Assembly (NCBI GenBank): GCA_008828725.1 | Contig: MEHQ01000975.1 | Location: forward strand, 1 to 64,000 | Origin: Saccharina japonica | Taxonomy: Eukaryota; Sar; Phaeophyceae; Laminariales; Laminariaceae | Length of the DNA: 64,000 nucleotides | Reading direction: 5' to 3' | Shown: positions 22,138 through 33,805 of the stretch, piece after piece | Layout of the letters: each line of letters opens with the position of its first letter | Numbering within the stretch: the stretch's first letter is position 1 | Made by a program: the position numbers and the translations under genes | The notes under the pieces: model-generated | What the model saw: the letters and a program-made list of their open reading frames with translations, nothing else | Database searches by the model: none | What the model was told of the DNA's origin: nothing

Positions 22138-23650
22138 GTTTTTTGTTTGGTTGTTTGATTGTTTGTTGATTTGCTTTAGTATGTTTATTTTTGATTCTTT
22201 TTTTCCTTTTCGCTTCTTCTCTTTTTATTTTATTTTGTTTCTTTTTTTCTCTTTCATGAACCTGGATTGCTAGCAAGGTAGGTCTTGCTTGTCGTATATG
22301 GCATTGCATTGTCGGCTCTGCTTACTGTACTGAGTAGGGCTGTGAGCCGGCACGACTTAACTAGCCGACTAGTTATAAGTCGGACTAATAGTCAGTCGTG
22401 AAACGGAGGTGCCGACTATCCGACTTATAGGGTTTCCTTAACTGTAGGAAGGCTTTTTTAATGCGGAGTACAGCTTTTAACGTGAATTGCTGCGGGCTGC
22501 GGATACCCGTACATGCCCTGTGACACTGCAGCGCACAGCGGGAGATCCACACACACGCACACATGGCGGAACAACCCATCTCTCTCGACGGTGCCGACGG
22601 CGTCAGCCCTGGCGCACCCAATGCCAACGCTGAGGGCGGAGATCCCGTCGGCGAAGTTGTGGCCATTATCGGCCCGCGGACTACCTTGGCGAGTGCACGC
22701 GACCCCGAAACGGTGCTCTACCGCGTGACGCATGAGCAGAGGCGCAGCAAGCCGCTCAGGTCCAATAACCCGCTGTGGAAGTTTTTAGGACTTGCCGTCG
22801 TCATCGACGCGCGCGTTTCGCGCAAGGTTGGGAGAGAATACCATCACGGAGGGATCCAACACCTTTTCTTCGTACCAGGTTCGATATTGTATAATCGATG
22901 GTTTAGGACTTGCCGTCGTCATCGACGCGCGCGTTCCGCGCAAAGTTTGGAAAGACGTTAATAAACGAATAACATCACGGAGGGATCCAAGACCTTTTCT
23001 TCTGGATATAACTTTTGCACCGCTATTTTGGTGATGAGTTCGCTTTTTCGCTCGTATCCCCGCCAGGTAGTATTGCGACACAACAAATTGCTGTCACGTT
23101 CCTCTAGTCCGTGGTAGATCTACCTGCATCATATGCGTTGTACTTCTCGTTTTTTGTGAATTTCTTGTGTAAACTGAAGTTTTTTGTTTTGTGTTTTTCG
23201 TTCGAAACTTATGTGAATCTAGGCCATACTGTTTGCGCTATTCTGGCGGAAACTGAAGCCAAATAGCGTATTTTTGGCCTCCAGCGGCGCCTTCAGCGGG
23301 ATCCTCCGGAGGCGCTTCCGGCGGGACCTTCGGGGGCGCCTCCAGCGGGGCCCCCTCGGCCGGGGGGGGCTTTTTTGGCTCGCTTCGCACGCCTGACTTT
23401 TGTCGGCAAGTCGGCTGGCCTCGCCGGCCGACTTACCGACTAAAGTCAGCTCACCGACTAGCGACTAGTTATTACTCATGAAATGAAACCGACTCACAGC
23501 CCTAGTACTGAGCGTAGTATCTCTGCTGTGTCGTAGTTTTGTGACCACAGAACTGGTACCATTTGAGGATGAAGAATCGGCACGGACACTGGGTGTGCTG
23601 GATGTCGACGGGTAGAAAGGAAGGTTAATTGTGAAGAACACACACTGGGT
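22138..23650 (+). repeat. LINE-associated 3' module, copy 3, split by a hAT
   Basis: The left half, 22138-22334, ends GCTTACTGTACTGAG; the right half, 23505-23650, begins GTACTGAGCGTAGTATCTCT. Copy 2 reads CTTACTAAACTGAGCGTAGT without interruption, so it serves as the empty site. Confidence 0.7.
22335..23504. mobile_element. hAT-like element 1, TSD GTACTGAG
   Basis: The ends TAGGGCTGTGAGCCGG and CCGACTCACAGCCCTA are inverted, and the 8-bp duplication GTACTGAG is exact on both sides. Subterminal regions are rich in GCCGACTAGTTATAAGTCGG-like motifs. A 132-codon plus-strand frame (22563-22961) starts MAEQPISLDGADGVSPGAP and includes RSNNPLWKFLG, faintly like the start of a BED finger. Inside is a direct repeat of about 85 bp (GGACTTGCCGTCGTCATCGA at 22789 and 22905). 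No transposase catalytic region is seen, so it is probably non-autonomous. Confidence 0.8.
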
Positions 23651-24430
23651 AGAGTGTTTATCGGGTTTTGACACGCATCGAGAAAAAACGAATTTATTAT
23701 TTAATCGTTTTCATGATGGTCGTGAGATTCGAAATCACGACCACTACGTACAACCCATCCATTTCTTGCCGACGACGCCATTTGTTCGGGCAATAACCCG
23801 TTGGGTTACTGGTAAAACGTTATCCAACCACCCACCTAATCTGCCACGTAAGCCTCGTAACACTTGGATATTCACGACGTCAGAGATATTGTAGCAGCAG
23901 CTCGCAGCATGTTTGGGAGTTCAATATGACGTCCAGAGAGAGCAAGAATACGACGGCGGCTATTCGCAACCTATATGATATGGACGGTAGAACTCAAGCA
24001 GACAACTCTCTATGAAAATTGGTGGTTTAGTAGTCTGTAGGGGTGAAACGAGGTGTCCAATAGACTGCACCTCCATTTTGATTGGTTAGCCCATCTACCC
24101 CGATCCCACCTGGATCATATATCGTTTGGCACCTTGCTCCCACATAGTAAGTGCAGAAGTATAGGGTTTTGGGGGCCGGGTTGGGGTTAGGGTTAGCGGA
24201 ATAGCGTGCGGACTGCAGTCCATGGACTGTAAATCTTGTTGCTCTTCAAAAATACAGGGTTTCCTTCAGAAATGCATGGCTTGTACTATCAGGGAATTTC
24301 GGGCGTCAGGTAATCGTGGCGGCCAATCAACGTGCTCACGGCAAAAAAAAGTCCCCGTAAGCACGAAATTTCGTAGTGCGACATGCGGCACCCGACACCA
24401 CTGCTGGGGACGTTCGAAGTCGAAACAATC
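23651..24430. other. No gene seen; short GGGTTAGGGTTAG tract
   Basis: A single TTAGGG-type dimer lies at about 24184-24198. The remaining open frames are unremarkable. Confidence 0.4.
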
Positions 24431-25106
24431 CAAGGACTATCCTTTTGGGCTCCCGTTGTCAACGGGACGGGATCCCATCGTCAGTTTTTTCGCTCCCGTC
24501 GTGACGGGATGGGACGGGACCATTTTCGTCTAGACGGGACGGGAACGGGACGGGAAATGTCCACATACTTTCTATGTAGACGGGATGGGAACGATACGGG
24601 AAGATGGGAGTTTTTTATTGATGGGGACGGGACGGGAATCGGATATGGCTCCGATCTTTCAGACGGGATGGGATGGGACTATCACGTTTGTTTATAGTGG
24701 GACGGGAAGCAATGGGAAACTTGCCGTTGTCGATGGGAAAGACAACGGCAAAGCCAATGGGAAAACTGCCAGTGTCGATGGGAAAGATAACGGGAGACCC
24801 ACTGAGGACATGTGGGACGTTGTCAACGGGACATATATGCTCAACGGGACGTACACCCCACCTCCCCCAAGCCTCGTTACGAACTAATGCTAGTAGTAGT
24901 AGGTGTCAGATGCCGAAGCGCTGGCAATAAAACTTGCTAAACTAAAATATACCAGGTACATTTTTATAATATGTGTACATATTTTATCTTTACACTCGTA
25001 GTGAATCCCGTCATTTCCTTGAGAAGAGGATACATTGCGTGCAAACACGATGATTCTGGAAAAAAAGAGGAGATATCGGATCTGAAAATGACACGAAGAA
25101 ACCTTT

Positions 25107-26231
25107 CACAGATAGATGCTCCGAGTACCTTGGAGTAAAGTAACGAGTATTGGAGACAAAATACTTCAGGTACTTCATGCACTCGGAGTATTTCGGGGTT
25201 CGATACTCCCGGGTACTACTCGTACTCGGACTATTTCGGGTACGAACACTCTCGATACTGCTTGTACTTGGAGTATTTCGGGGTCCGATACTGCGGGTAC
25301 TCCTTGTGCTCCGAGTATTTGGGGCTTCAGTACTGCTCATACCCCAAGTATTCCGCGTAATCAGGCCGTCAGTACTCTAATACTCTTAAGTACTCGGAGT
25401 ACGAACTGTACTCGATACTCGGAGTATACTCGGAGTGTGAAGTACGTTAGGAGCATCTTTGCATCATTTTAAAGACTCGGCCGTCATTCCTCCCAGGTCC
25501 TGAGAGCACGTGACTGGCGGATATAGCATTTCAAAATGCACAGATGCTCCCAATACCTGCGAGTATAATTAGAGTATTTTAGAGAAAAAAAAACTTCAGG
25601 TACTTTGTGCACTTTTTTTTTTTTGTTTTTTTTGTTTTGTCCATCCCATTATTTACTTCGCCCTTCTTTTCTCTCTCCTTCCTGGTCGTAACTCAGATCC
25701 GGGGTCACAAAGTAGGCTCTTCTCCCCCCTCCCCCACTACGGTACTTGCCTTGCATTTTTATCGAGTCAATATTTCAGCACTCTCTTCCCTCGTCGACTT
25801 GCGTCGGATTCCGCCTACCCAAGCCTCGAAGGCGCTCTCAGCAATTGGTTCCTTTTTATTTTTTCAAATAAAGTAAAAAACTCACCACGGTGGGATTCGA
25901 ACTCGGGGACCAATGCCAGTAGTCTTTGAAGCTGACCACTAGTCTACCGGGGCGACCGGCTTGCAGTATTTCGGTGTTCAACACTCTCGATACTCGGAGT
26001 ACTCCGAGTAATTTAGATGTTTGTACTCCGAGTACTGCTTGTACTCGAGTATGAGTACTACTGCTCATACTCCCAGTACTCGGAGTATTTGGGCCTTCAG
26101 TGCTGCTCATACTCCAAGTACATCAGGGTATTTAGGCCACCAGTAATCTAATACTATCAGTACTCGGAATACGAAAAACACTCGATACTCCGAGTATACT
26201 CGGAGTATCGAGTGTACTCGGAGCATCTGTG
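25107..26231. mobile_element. hAT-like element 3 (TCGGAGTACT motif), TSD AAACCTTT
   Basis: The left end CACAGATAGATGCTCCGAGT and the right end ACTCGGAGCATCTGTG are inverted copies apart from a 4-bp AGAT insert, and AAACCTTT flanks both sides exactly. The element is filled with GGAGTA/TACTCC and TCGGAGTA repeats. Around 25440-25560 an internal end-like sequence (GGAGCATC...CACAGATGCTCC) suggests two fused copies. A SINE has inserted in the right half. A worn relative lies at 52090-52350. Confidence 0.75.
25611..25964 (-). mobile_element. tRNA-derived SINE, copy 1
   Basis: On the minus strand the head reads GCCGGTCGCCCCGGTAGACT with an A box (TAGACTAGTGGTCAGC) and a B box (GAGTTCGAATCCC). The body contains GTGACCCCGGATCTGAGTTA and the 3' end is an A-rich tail preceded by ATGGGATGGAC. 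It is transcribed by RNA polymerase III if active and encodes nothing. It lies inside hAT-like element 3. Confidence 0.8.
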
Positions 26232-27390
26232 AAACCTTTGAAAATTATTCGTACAACATTTTTTTTTATAGAGACCCGTCGAACGAAAAAGGACAAAACA
26301 CAACATACCAGGCAGTACCAGGTATGAATATGAATTTATAAAACTTCCACTGAACCTACGAAACTACACGTAATAAGTGGGAAGTGCAAATGGGGATTTG
26401 GGAGGTTGAGTGGGAAGCGCAAATGGGAGGAAGATGGGAACTGACAATGGGAGCAGCATGTCCACAATGGTCATGGAAACGGGAGTACGTGCGGGGATAG
26501 TGAAACGGGAAGCAAGTGGGACGGGAGAGAGTACCTTCCCAACGCGATGGGAAGTAATGGGACGGGAGCAAGTATCCGACGACGGGATGGGAAGCAATGT
26601 GGGGACGGGAGGACGGGAGGATACTAGGTAGTTCGGATATATGGGGAGGAAATGGGTAGGAAAAATATGACGGGATGGGACGGGAGGTCGTGGACGGGAG
26701 ACACTTCACGATGGGACGGGACGGGAATACCCGTCCCGTCCCATCCCATATGGGATTTCCCGTCCCGTTGACTCCCATGATAGTCCTTGAAAAAATCGAC
26801 GGGAGGTGTCGAAAATAACTTCTTTGTGCGCCCTGTACGATAGAAGTTTTCCTGGAGATCTGATGCACCTGGTACTGCTTGGGGACGCGTAAACCCCTTG
26901 AACAAGAGGCAACATGCACATATATGGCCCCATCCTATTGGGTATGACCTTATTTGTAGGGTCATACACCATATAGGGTAGCCCGCACACGATCGGGTCG
27001 GCTGTCGCGACCATCTACCTCCCAGCAGAAGAGGTACCTACGTACCTACCTACGAAAATGAAATAGTATGTAGCATGTATGTGTGATATTATCGCGTTCC
27101 TATATACGTGTATAGCATGACGAGCTCTAAATATTAATATTTAGCTACGTACGTACTTCGTACATATAGCATGACAGAGAGTACAGGCCTGCTCATTAGA
27201 AAGTAACTCGTGAGAAAGCCAGCCTGACAAATAGAAAAGAAAAGAAGCTCCCAGTCAGTGCTTAAGAGTTGACACCTTGCTGTTGCTGGCCTGGGCCTAA
27301 GGCACTATTCACTGCTGTGCACCACATTGTGTGCGATATGGAAGTAGGAAAACGTCATCTGGGGAGACCAATAAGCCGCAGTAGTACAGG

Positions 27391-28835
27391 TAAGCCCTAG
27401 CGGCTAAGACACGCCATAAACGGGTTATGACAAGTACCCTAAGGCCCGCCGCAGGCGAAAAAAATTGGGGTAAGACACGCTTTAAGACATTTGTCTTAAG
27501 CGCCTTTTATTGTCTCAAATGTCTTACTTGGATAAGGCATTTCCCTTAAAACAATGTCTTACCTCGTAGACGTGTCTTACTGCATTTTCTCGCCCTAGCA
27601 GGCGTTTCTATCAGGTATACTATAATCCACAACCTTTGTCAAGCGGATTTCGCTCGAAATCCGTGTGCTATCTTCCTTGAAGCAATATATAACGACGGAT
27701 ATCCTTACCATTGCCTAATTCGTCGTTCATGAAGAGATACGAAGTATGGTGTGCATACGATCCCCTACACAACGTTAAGATATTACGATGATAAGCACAA
27801 AATCTGGGATTCTCACGCCGATTATGTTATGGGCTTGGGGTTTGCCCACGTGTTCTCAAAAAGGGCAAACACCAAGGGATTGACCACTGCTCCCTTTTTT
27901 TCGTTTTTTTTTCCCGTCAGTTTTGCCCAAAAACAACAATAACCCTAAAAATGTGCGTAGTCCACCGAAAAAATATGAAAATAAACAGCGATAATGAATG
28001 GCTTTGGAAGTCTTGGACGAAGCACGTGCCTATTCTCTTATCTCACACAGGAAAAACGGCGTGAGAAAGCGGGGAGGAAAACTGAAAAGTGCACTTCATA
28101 GTGGCTGGCCCAGCTCGTACATATGTAGCATTGTAAAGATTGTACATCATAATCCAATGTCGAAGTTTGTATGTTCACACCTCCATCTGATCATAGCAAA
28201 CGGTAAAACAGTTCAGCATACATAATCAGCAGTGCGGGTGCGTGCATGCACCAGCAGGAAAGAACGCGAACGACAGCAGTACAATAACAGCGGACTGCAT
28301 AAATTCAGTGTACAGCAGTATATCGCTGTGTTGTGATCGATGGTAAGATATGCGTGGTTGTTGATGTATTCGTAATACGTACGTATAACCGTTCTCTCCT
28401 TAGCTCCGGCAAAACCAAGGTAATTAGTACTCACATTCAGTGAAATATAGAATTACACTGTTTGCCTTGGGGTCACGGGTAATTTTGATGCGAAAAAATG
28501 AGTTATTGCCTCTTTTCGAGTGCAGGGACGCTGCCCTACGAAAATAAGACACGTAAGGGACGAAACAGCGTCTAAGACAAGCCCCTGCTGAAAAAGGGCT
28601 CTAAAAGACATTCTTCAAGACATATCTTAGCCGCCCCGGACCCCGTTTTTAAGGATTTCGTATCTAACGGCGTTATTTTGGTGTTCAAAAACTGCCTTAT
28701 TGCCCCTTTTGGAGCGCAGGGACGTTGCCTTACGAAAATAAGACACTTAAGGGGCGAAACAGCGTCTAAGACAAGCCCCTGCTGAGAAGGGGCTCTACTA
28801 CATTCTTTAAGACATGTCTTAGCCGCTAGAGCTTA
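27391..28835. mobile_element. hAT-like element 4 (TAAGACA motif), TSD AGTACAGG
   Basis: The ends TAAGCCCTAGCGGCTAAGAC and the inverse of TAAGCTCTAGCGGCTAAGAC are flanked by an exact 8-bp duplication, AGTACAGG. TAAGACA and TGTCTTA recur in both arms. The right arm holds a tandem duplication of about 206 bp (28494-28640 and 28700-28828). The right duplication overlaps the end of element D copy 2, so this hAT inserted into the end of D. No transposase was found. Confidence 0.75.
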
Positions 28836-28910
28836 AGTACAGGACACCTAATAAGAAACAGGCTATTGAGAAAGCCAGGCTGAGATTCAGAGGGAAATAC
28901 TAAAAAATGT

Positions 28911-30131
28911 CATTAGCCAAAAATAGGTATACCTACGTAATTTGAGCCACTTATAGGTACACTGCGTAATGTACACCGGAAACGGCTTCCGGGCCCGCCT
29001 GATATTGGGCCTGCGCTCCATTGTACCTACAAATAGCTCAACGTGCGCAGATATACCTATTATTGGCTACCCAATGTGCGTATCACCTATATTTGGCTTC
29101 AACTGTACCTATTAATGGCTCAAACGGTCACTTTTTGGCAACTGAAATATAGACAGACGGCCACATCAGATGCCGGGACTGTCAACCAGCCGACCGTACC
29201 AGTACAACCACAGACACTGCGGAGTTATCACGCATTACCTACACGCGAGAAATCGTATCGCGATCAATGCATACGTATTCAGTCTGACACCCCTCCTACG
29301 CACACACATATATACGATGCGGAGAAACAACAATAACGAGTGTTTCCCTGCCGTTATGCTGAAAGTACAATATACAACATACTGTAGTGCAGTACGTAGT
29401 AGGAGAAAAATGGTTATATATACGTGTACAGAGCCGGTCGCCCCGGTAGGCTAGCAGGTCACCACGAATCCTGTGGAAGTGGAGATCGCGAGATCGAGCC
29501 CCCCCGAGTGCATGCTCGTACGAGACCTTTTCTCGCAAAAAACAAACAAACAAACCTCGACTAGCCGAAAGCGCGAGAGCGTGAGTTGGCAAAATTCGAT
29601 GAAAACCGACGAGCGTTGGGAAGGCTGAACCCTCTGCGCGATAAAAACCAAGGCCAGAACCGTAGTGGGGGAGGAGGGAGAGGAGCCTACTTTGTGACCC
29701 TGGATCTGAATTACGACTCGGAAGGATAGAGAAAGGAAGGGCGAAGATAATACATGGAATGAGAAAAAAACAAGAAAAAAAAAGAGTTATACCATACGGT
29801 TGCGAGGGGGTCTAAGATACACAGCCGTTAGCGCGGTCCGGAACAACATTCCATACGTAGCAAACGTGGGTGAATGTGTGGCCGTCTGTCCATATTTCAG
29901 TTACCAAAAAGTGGTCGTTTGAGCCATTTATAGGTACAGCCGAAGCCAAATATAGGTGATACGCACATTGAGTAGTCAATAATAGGTGTACCTGCGCACT
30001 TTGAGCCATTTGTACGTACAATGGAGCGCAGGCCCAATATCAGGCGGGCCCGGAAGCCGTTTCCGGTGTACCCTACGCAGTGTACCTATAAATAGATCAA
30101 AGTGCGAGGGTATACCTATTTTTGGCTAATG
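28911..30131. mobile_element. Long-inverted-repeat element C1
   Basis: Two arms of about 250 bp mirror each other: CATTAGCCAAAAATAGGTAT at the outer end, then GGAAACGGCTTCCGGGCCCG, then GGCAACTGAAATATAGACAG. The arms contain recurrent AATAGGT(A)TACCT and TTTGAGCCATTTATAGGTAC. The core holds a SINE and non-coding sequence. No transposase is encoded. The superfamily is unknown; long terminal arms of this sort occur in Mutator-like and foldback elements. Confidence 0.7.
29433..29795 (+). mobile_element. tRNA-derived SINE, copy 2
   Basis: The head GCCGGTCGCCCCGGTAGGCT, a body with GAGGAGGGAGAGGAGCCTAC and GTGACCCTGGATCTGAATTA, and a tail of ATGGAATGAGAAAAAAACAA lie between the arms of element C1. 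The T-arm region is worn. Confidence 0.75.
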
Positions 30132-30237
30132 CCGAAAACAAAAGGAGTCGTTATCTTCCAATTAGTGCAGACGGCATCCTCTCTCAAATAAGAAATCCAG
30201 CCTGAACCAGATTTCCTGTTGCATATTAGGTGTCCTG

Positions 30238-30872
30238 TACCTGGTACTGGACTTGAAAGCGCAACTTTAAGTTTGCTTTCGAACGCGATCAAGATAATAG
30301 GAAAGTCAGCCTGTGACCCCGAGTCAGGTTTCTTGGGGAAGGGCCGGTACTGCTGCTGTACTGCTCTGTGTACTTCGGAGCAAAACCGACTTTTCGGGAA
30401 AAATAGCAGTCAGACCTCTCGCTCACAGCCTGATGGGCAATCACACCCTGCTGTACGTAGGCCCAGTCTATTCGTCTACGAGGCACATCGTCTAGGGTTG
30501 GCATGCGATACGAGTAAACCTTCGAAACGCGGATAAATGCTACCAGGTACACAACCACACAACAGCCGGTACCTATGATATGAATATATACTAGTAGTAC
30601 GAATATTACTACGAGCTGCGTTTTTTTTTTTTGTGTTTTTGCTGTGGTGCAAAAAGTCCGATGCTTCAGAGCTCCAAACAAGTGTCCTCCCTACTACGGC
30701 ATCGTGCCAAGCATAATATATACAAACCCGCGTGTTTAGCGACCTTCACTCACATTCCCTGTGCCTAGCGCTTGCTTTGTAGTAGTAGTGCTGTGCGGTT
30801 GGTAGGCATATAGTCTATGCGCTCGTGCTTGCTTTCTTCCTGTACACCATGTACACCAGGTACACCACAACT
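30238..30872. other. No recognisable feature
   Basis: The overlapping frames here do not look coding; a TACACC(A/C) trinucleotide-like stretch at 30840-30865 precedes the next element. Confidence 0.4.
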
Positions 30873-31721
30873 CACCTGTGTTGCACTGCCCACAAAGTGA
30901 GAAAAAAGTACTTTCAGATAACGCCTGATTTGTGGAAAACGGGGTTGGGTCAATATCAGCCCCAAACAAGGCCCTTTTCACAGACACCGTGCTCCCCACA
31001 GAAGCCTCCAAATGACACACCACACGCAGAGCAACTCCATCAAGTCATGGTAGAGCCTGCTCGGTAGCTTGGTGGTGCTTGATCCTCCTAGAGTTGGATT
31101 AATTCAGTTTCCTGCAGATGGAAGCAGGTAGCAGCTTCGGTCGAAGCAATTACGCCGCCTGTTTAGGCAATCTTCACGGCCGAGGTCGCGGTGGAAGGCG
31201 TGGACGAAATCGCCCAGAACTCTTCCTGTGCCCGTGTATATATGCAAGGAAGGTTTTCAGGGGCGGGAGATATCGGGATCGATCCTACAGACGGCGTAAT
31301 CGGCCTCAGAAGTGTGCCTCAAAAATCAAAGAAACGTGTACAAAAACGCAGTCATTTATTTCCTGCTGTATACGAGTACTCGTATTCATATTTTTCGAGA
31401 AAAATATTCGTTTTGAGCAGTAAAAAACAACTTGTTTACAGTACAAGAAAAACGAACTGGAACCACATTTTCAAACTTCAGCGACGAGGTCGCGCACCGT
31501 AGAGGGCACCGAATCGGCTGCCACTTTGCCACACTGCTGTGGGTGCGTCAAGGAGTATTTTGAGGGGCGGGAGATATCCGGATCGACGATATTGATGGAG
31601 CTGTGGTGGATTGCATATTTTCCCATAGGAAAAAAACAGGGGTATTGTTGTTCCAGTTGTCGATTGCTGAAAGTAGATTTGGCCAAATCACGATTATTTT
31701 GTGGGCAGTGCAACACAGGTG
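30873..31721. mobile_element. CACCTGTG-ended DNA element, copy 1
   Basis: A perfect 24-bp terminal inverted repeat (CACCTGTGTTGCACTGCCCA, then CAAA) is flanked by AACT on both sides. CAC ends with a 4-bp duplication are compatible with the Chapaev branch of the CMC superfamily, but this is inference. The interior shares GAAATCGCCCAGAACTC, GGAACCACATTTTCAAACTT and CAGCGACG with copy 2 at 41701-42580. No catalytic region was seen. Confidence 0.65.
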
Positions 31722-32107
31722 AACTGCTGTCTTGCTGCAATGCAGGCGTAGTACCCCCAAACCGCCAAACCGGTACTGCCTACGTACGGTACGGCAGTAC
31801 ACTGCTTGCTGTCTGTTTCGTGATAATTTTTTGTACGTAGTAAAAAACAAACCCCACGCTATGATATTGGCCTAAACATATGAGGTATACGTAACTTCAT
31901 ACCGGTTACGATACGTCGTTGTCCCTGTGGGGTGATTCAAGGTTGATTCAGTTTTTTTTTTTCAATGTGTGTGTGGGTGTTGTCTCCACATTAAATCCGT
32001 TATTTCTACGACCTCAACCACGTCAGTACACCCAGTGCCTGTCCTGATTCCCAATCCTAGAGAGATACAAATTATGTGGTCATAGAATACTGTATACATA
32101 TATATAT

Positions 32108-32862
32108 AGTTGAGTTTCAACCGTTCAATCGGTAATACGCACAGCTCTGACGTATTTTGTCTATTTAACCCATCCAGAATTGAAAAACAAACAATCAATT
32201 TCGAGGATTTTCTCCGCAAATATGAGGGGCCAGTTCTTAAGGGGTTAAACACAGCTGACGTATTTTGATTATTTAAATATATATCTGGTACAAAATACAA
32301 AATACGACAGCTAGCTGTGAGTAGTACGGCCGTTTCTTACGGAAGTTCGATTTGTTTCAATTAGATTTGTTTTTTTAGATCATTTATTGATGATGTTTTT
32401 GACCCGGAACGCTGTCGAAAGGGTCGTGCTCTTCTCGGAATGCATTATCCTACCATCCCACAGGTATCCAACGCAAAAATCCGCCTCTCCATCGAAGCAG
32501 TGTGAAATTCCCAGCAGTTTCACAAATCGAACAAAAGGCATCAAATACAATTTGAAGGTACTTTCAGTCATAAATTATTACGGTACATTTTGAATAGTTT
32601 GTGCTTCTCAATGTTATTTGTTGGATACTATTGGAAATGCCACAATCCTCAAGAATCCCACACTGCTTCGATGGAGAAGTGGATTTTAGCGTTGGATGCC
32701 TCTGGGATGAATGGTACACTCAGCTCGAGAAGCGCACGATCGATTTGCCCGCGTTCCCGGTCAAAAGCACCAATGATGGGCTGAAAAAAATAAATCGAAC
32801 TGCAACAAATCGAACTTCCATAAGAAACAGCCGAGTACCGATCGAGCGGTTGAAACTCAACT
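32108..32862. mobile_element. Inverted-repeat element K with protein-like arms
   Basis: The ends AGTTGAGTTTCAACCG and CGGTTGAAACTCAACT are inverted, and the inner arms (32330-32540 and 32620-32840) are diverged inverted copies. Outward-facing frames in the two arms still read alike (ISHCFDGEADFCVGYLWD and IPHCFDGEVDFSVGCLWD). Extra DNA at 32135-32322, including a piggyBac-like MITE, lengthens the left arm. Confidence 0.6.
32169..32244. mobile_element. piggyBac-like MITE, 76 bp
   Basis: TTAA flanks both sides, and the ends are CCCATCCAGAATTG and CCAGTTCTTAAGGGG. It sits between two imperfect copies of ACAGCTSTGACGTATTTTG in the left arm of element K. Confidence 0.65.
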
Positions 32863-33654
32863 TTGTAAGCTGCGTGATACATTAGACATGTTCATTGGGC
32901 GGGCTTGTTCTACAACTGGTATTATTCCGTTTCACATCGATAATTGTGAGTGAAATCTACGATAGATAATAGAGTTCTCCCTGTTTCGCAAAATTAAATA
33001 ATTGAATGTTCTCCCCCTTATATCATATATTACTGAAAAATACTATCAAAACTATCAATACGAATACTGTGTGTGTTGTCTTCACATTAAACCCGTTCTT
33101 TCTACCCAACCACATCAGTACACCCAGTGTGTTTCCATACTGCAGGAATAATATATCTGATATTACATAAAAACCAGAGTACGTACGCACGATAAAAATA
33201 CCCCATACAGATATATAACGACGACAGGTGGCTTGCGCTACTAATAGTAGACCCATGCTTATCACGTCAACTCGTCGGAACACTATATATAGTATACCTG
33301 GTATGTTTATTTCAGACTGCTTAATTTTAATTTATTTTAATTATTTCTCCCCCCACAAAAAGACGCACACTTCCTGAATTCTACAGCCTCAGATTGTGTC
33401 CCCCTCATACGGGATGTACATCCTACATGAGGACATATAAAATCCGTAAGTACGCGCGATCGAAGTATTACACTCAGCTATGTACGAGTAGCAAAGATGA
33501 GCTTCGACGAAATCTTCGAGCTCACAGCTGTTGTTTTTTTTTTTTTTTTATATAATAATAGTTGATACGCCTGGTACATGCTATTTCCCATTTTATCTCG
33601 AGTATACCAGATGTACTGCTGCTGTGTACGTGTACTATTAATAGCATTGATTTG
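32863..33654. other. No gene; short antisense LINE-module fragment
   Basis: At 33065-33135 GTCTTCACATTAAACCCGTT and CATCAGTACACCCAGTGTG match the complement of the LINE-associated module; a similar fragment occurs at 31975-32045. The rest is AT-rich and featureless, with a poly-T run at 33535-33550. Confidence 0.45.
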
Positions 33655-33800
33655 CAGCGTGGTATCTCTGTGTCGCAGTTTTGTGACCACATAATATCTG
33701 GTATGTATGGTATCTCTCTACTCTCTACTCTCTACGTAGGATGAAGAGGATGAAGAATCGGCACGGACACTCTGGGTGTTGTGTGCTGGATGTCGACGAG
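33655..33800 (+). repeat. LINE-associated 3' module, partial copy
   Basis: GTGTCGCAGTTTTGTGACCA, GATGAAGAATCGGCACGGAC and GTGTGCTGGATGTCGACGAG match the copies at 17.6, 19.4 and 23.5 kb. Confidence 0.6.
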
Positions 33801-33805
33801 TATTA

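Larger units (their letters stand above)
24431..26789. mobile_element. hAT-like element 2 (GGGACGGGA motif), contains another hAT
   Basis: CAAGGACTATC at the left and its inverse at the right are followed inward by GTCAACGGGACGGGA in both arms. The flanks AAACAATC and AAAAAATC make a 7-of-8 target duplication. Both arms (24465-24860 and 26395-26785) are packed with GGGACGGGA, GATGGGA and related motifs, which create spurious Asp/Gly-rich frames. The centre is occupied by hAT-like element 3. Confidence 0.6.
28840..30237. mobile_element. TA-flanked family D element, copy 2, interrupted
   Basis: CAGGACACCTAATAAGAAAC at the left and its near-inverse (GCATATTAGGTGTCCTG) at the right are flanked by TA. 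Interior landmarks GGAGTCGTTATC and GAAAGCCAGGCTGAGATT match copy 1 at 15970-16137. It is interrupted by long-inverted-repeat element C1. Confidence 0.7.

Noticed and set aside
24222-24887. Asp/Gly/Thr-rich plus-strand frames
   Set aside because: They translate the GGGACGGGA repeats of hAT-like element 2.
25890-25964. A functional tRNA gene on the minus strand (also at 43.1, 45.5 and 52.5 kb)
   Set aside because: A and B boxes are present but the acceptor stem does not pair, and each is followed by the same SINE body or a fragment context.
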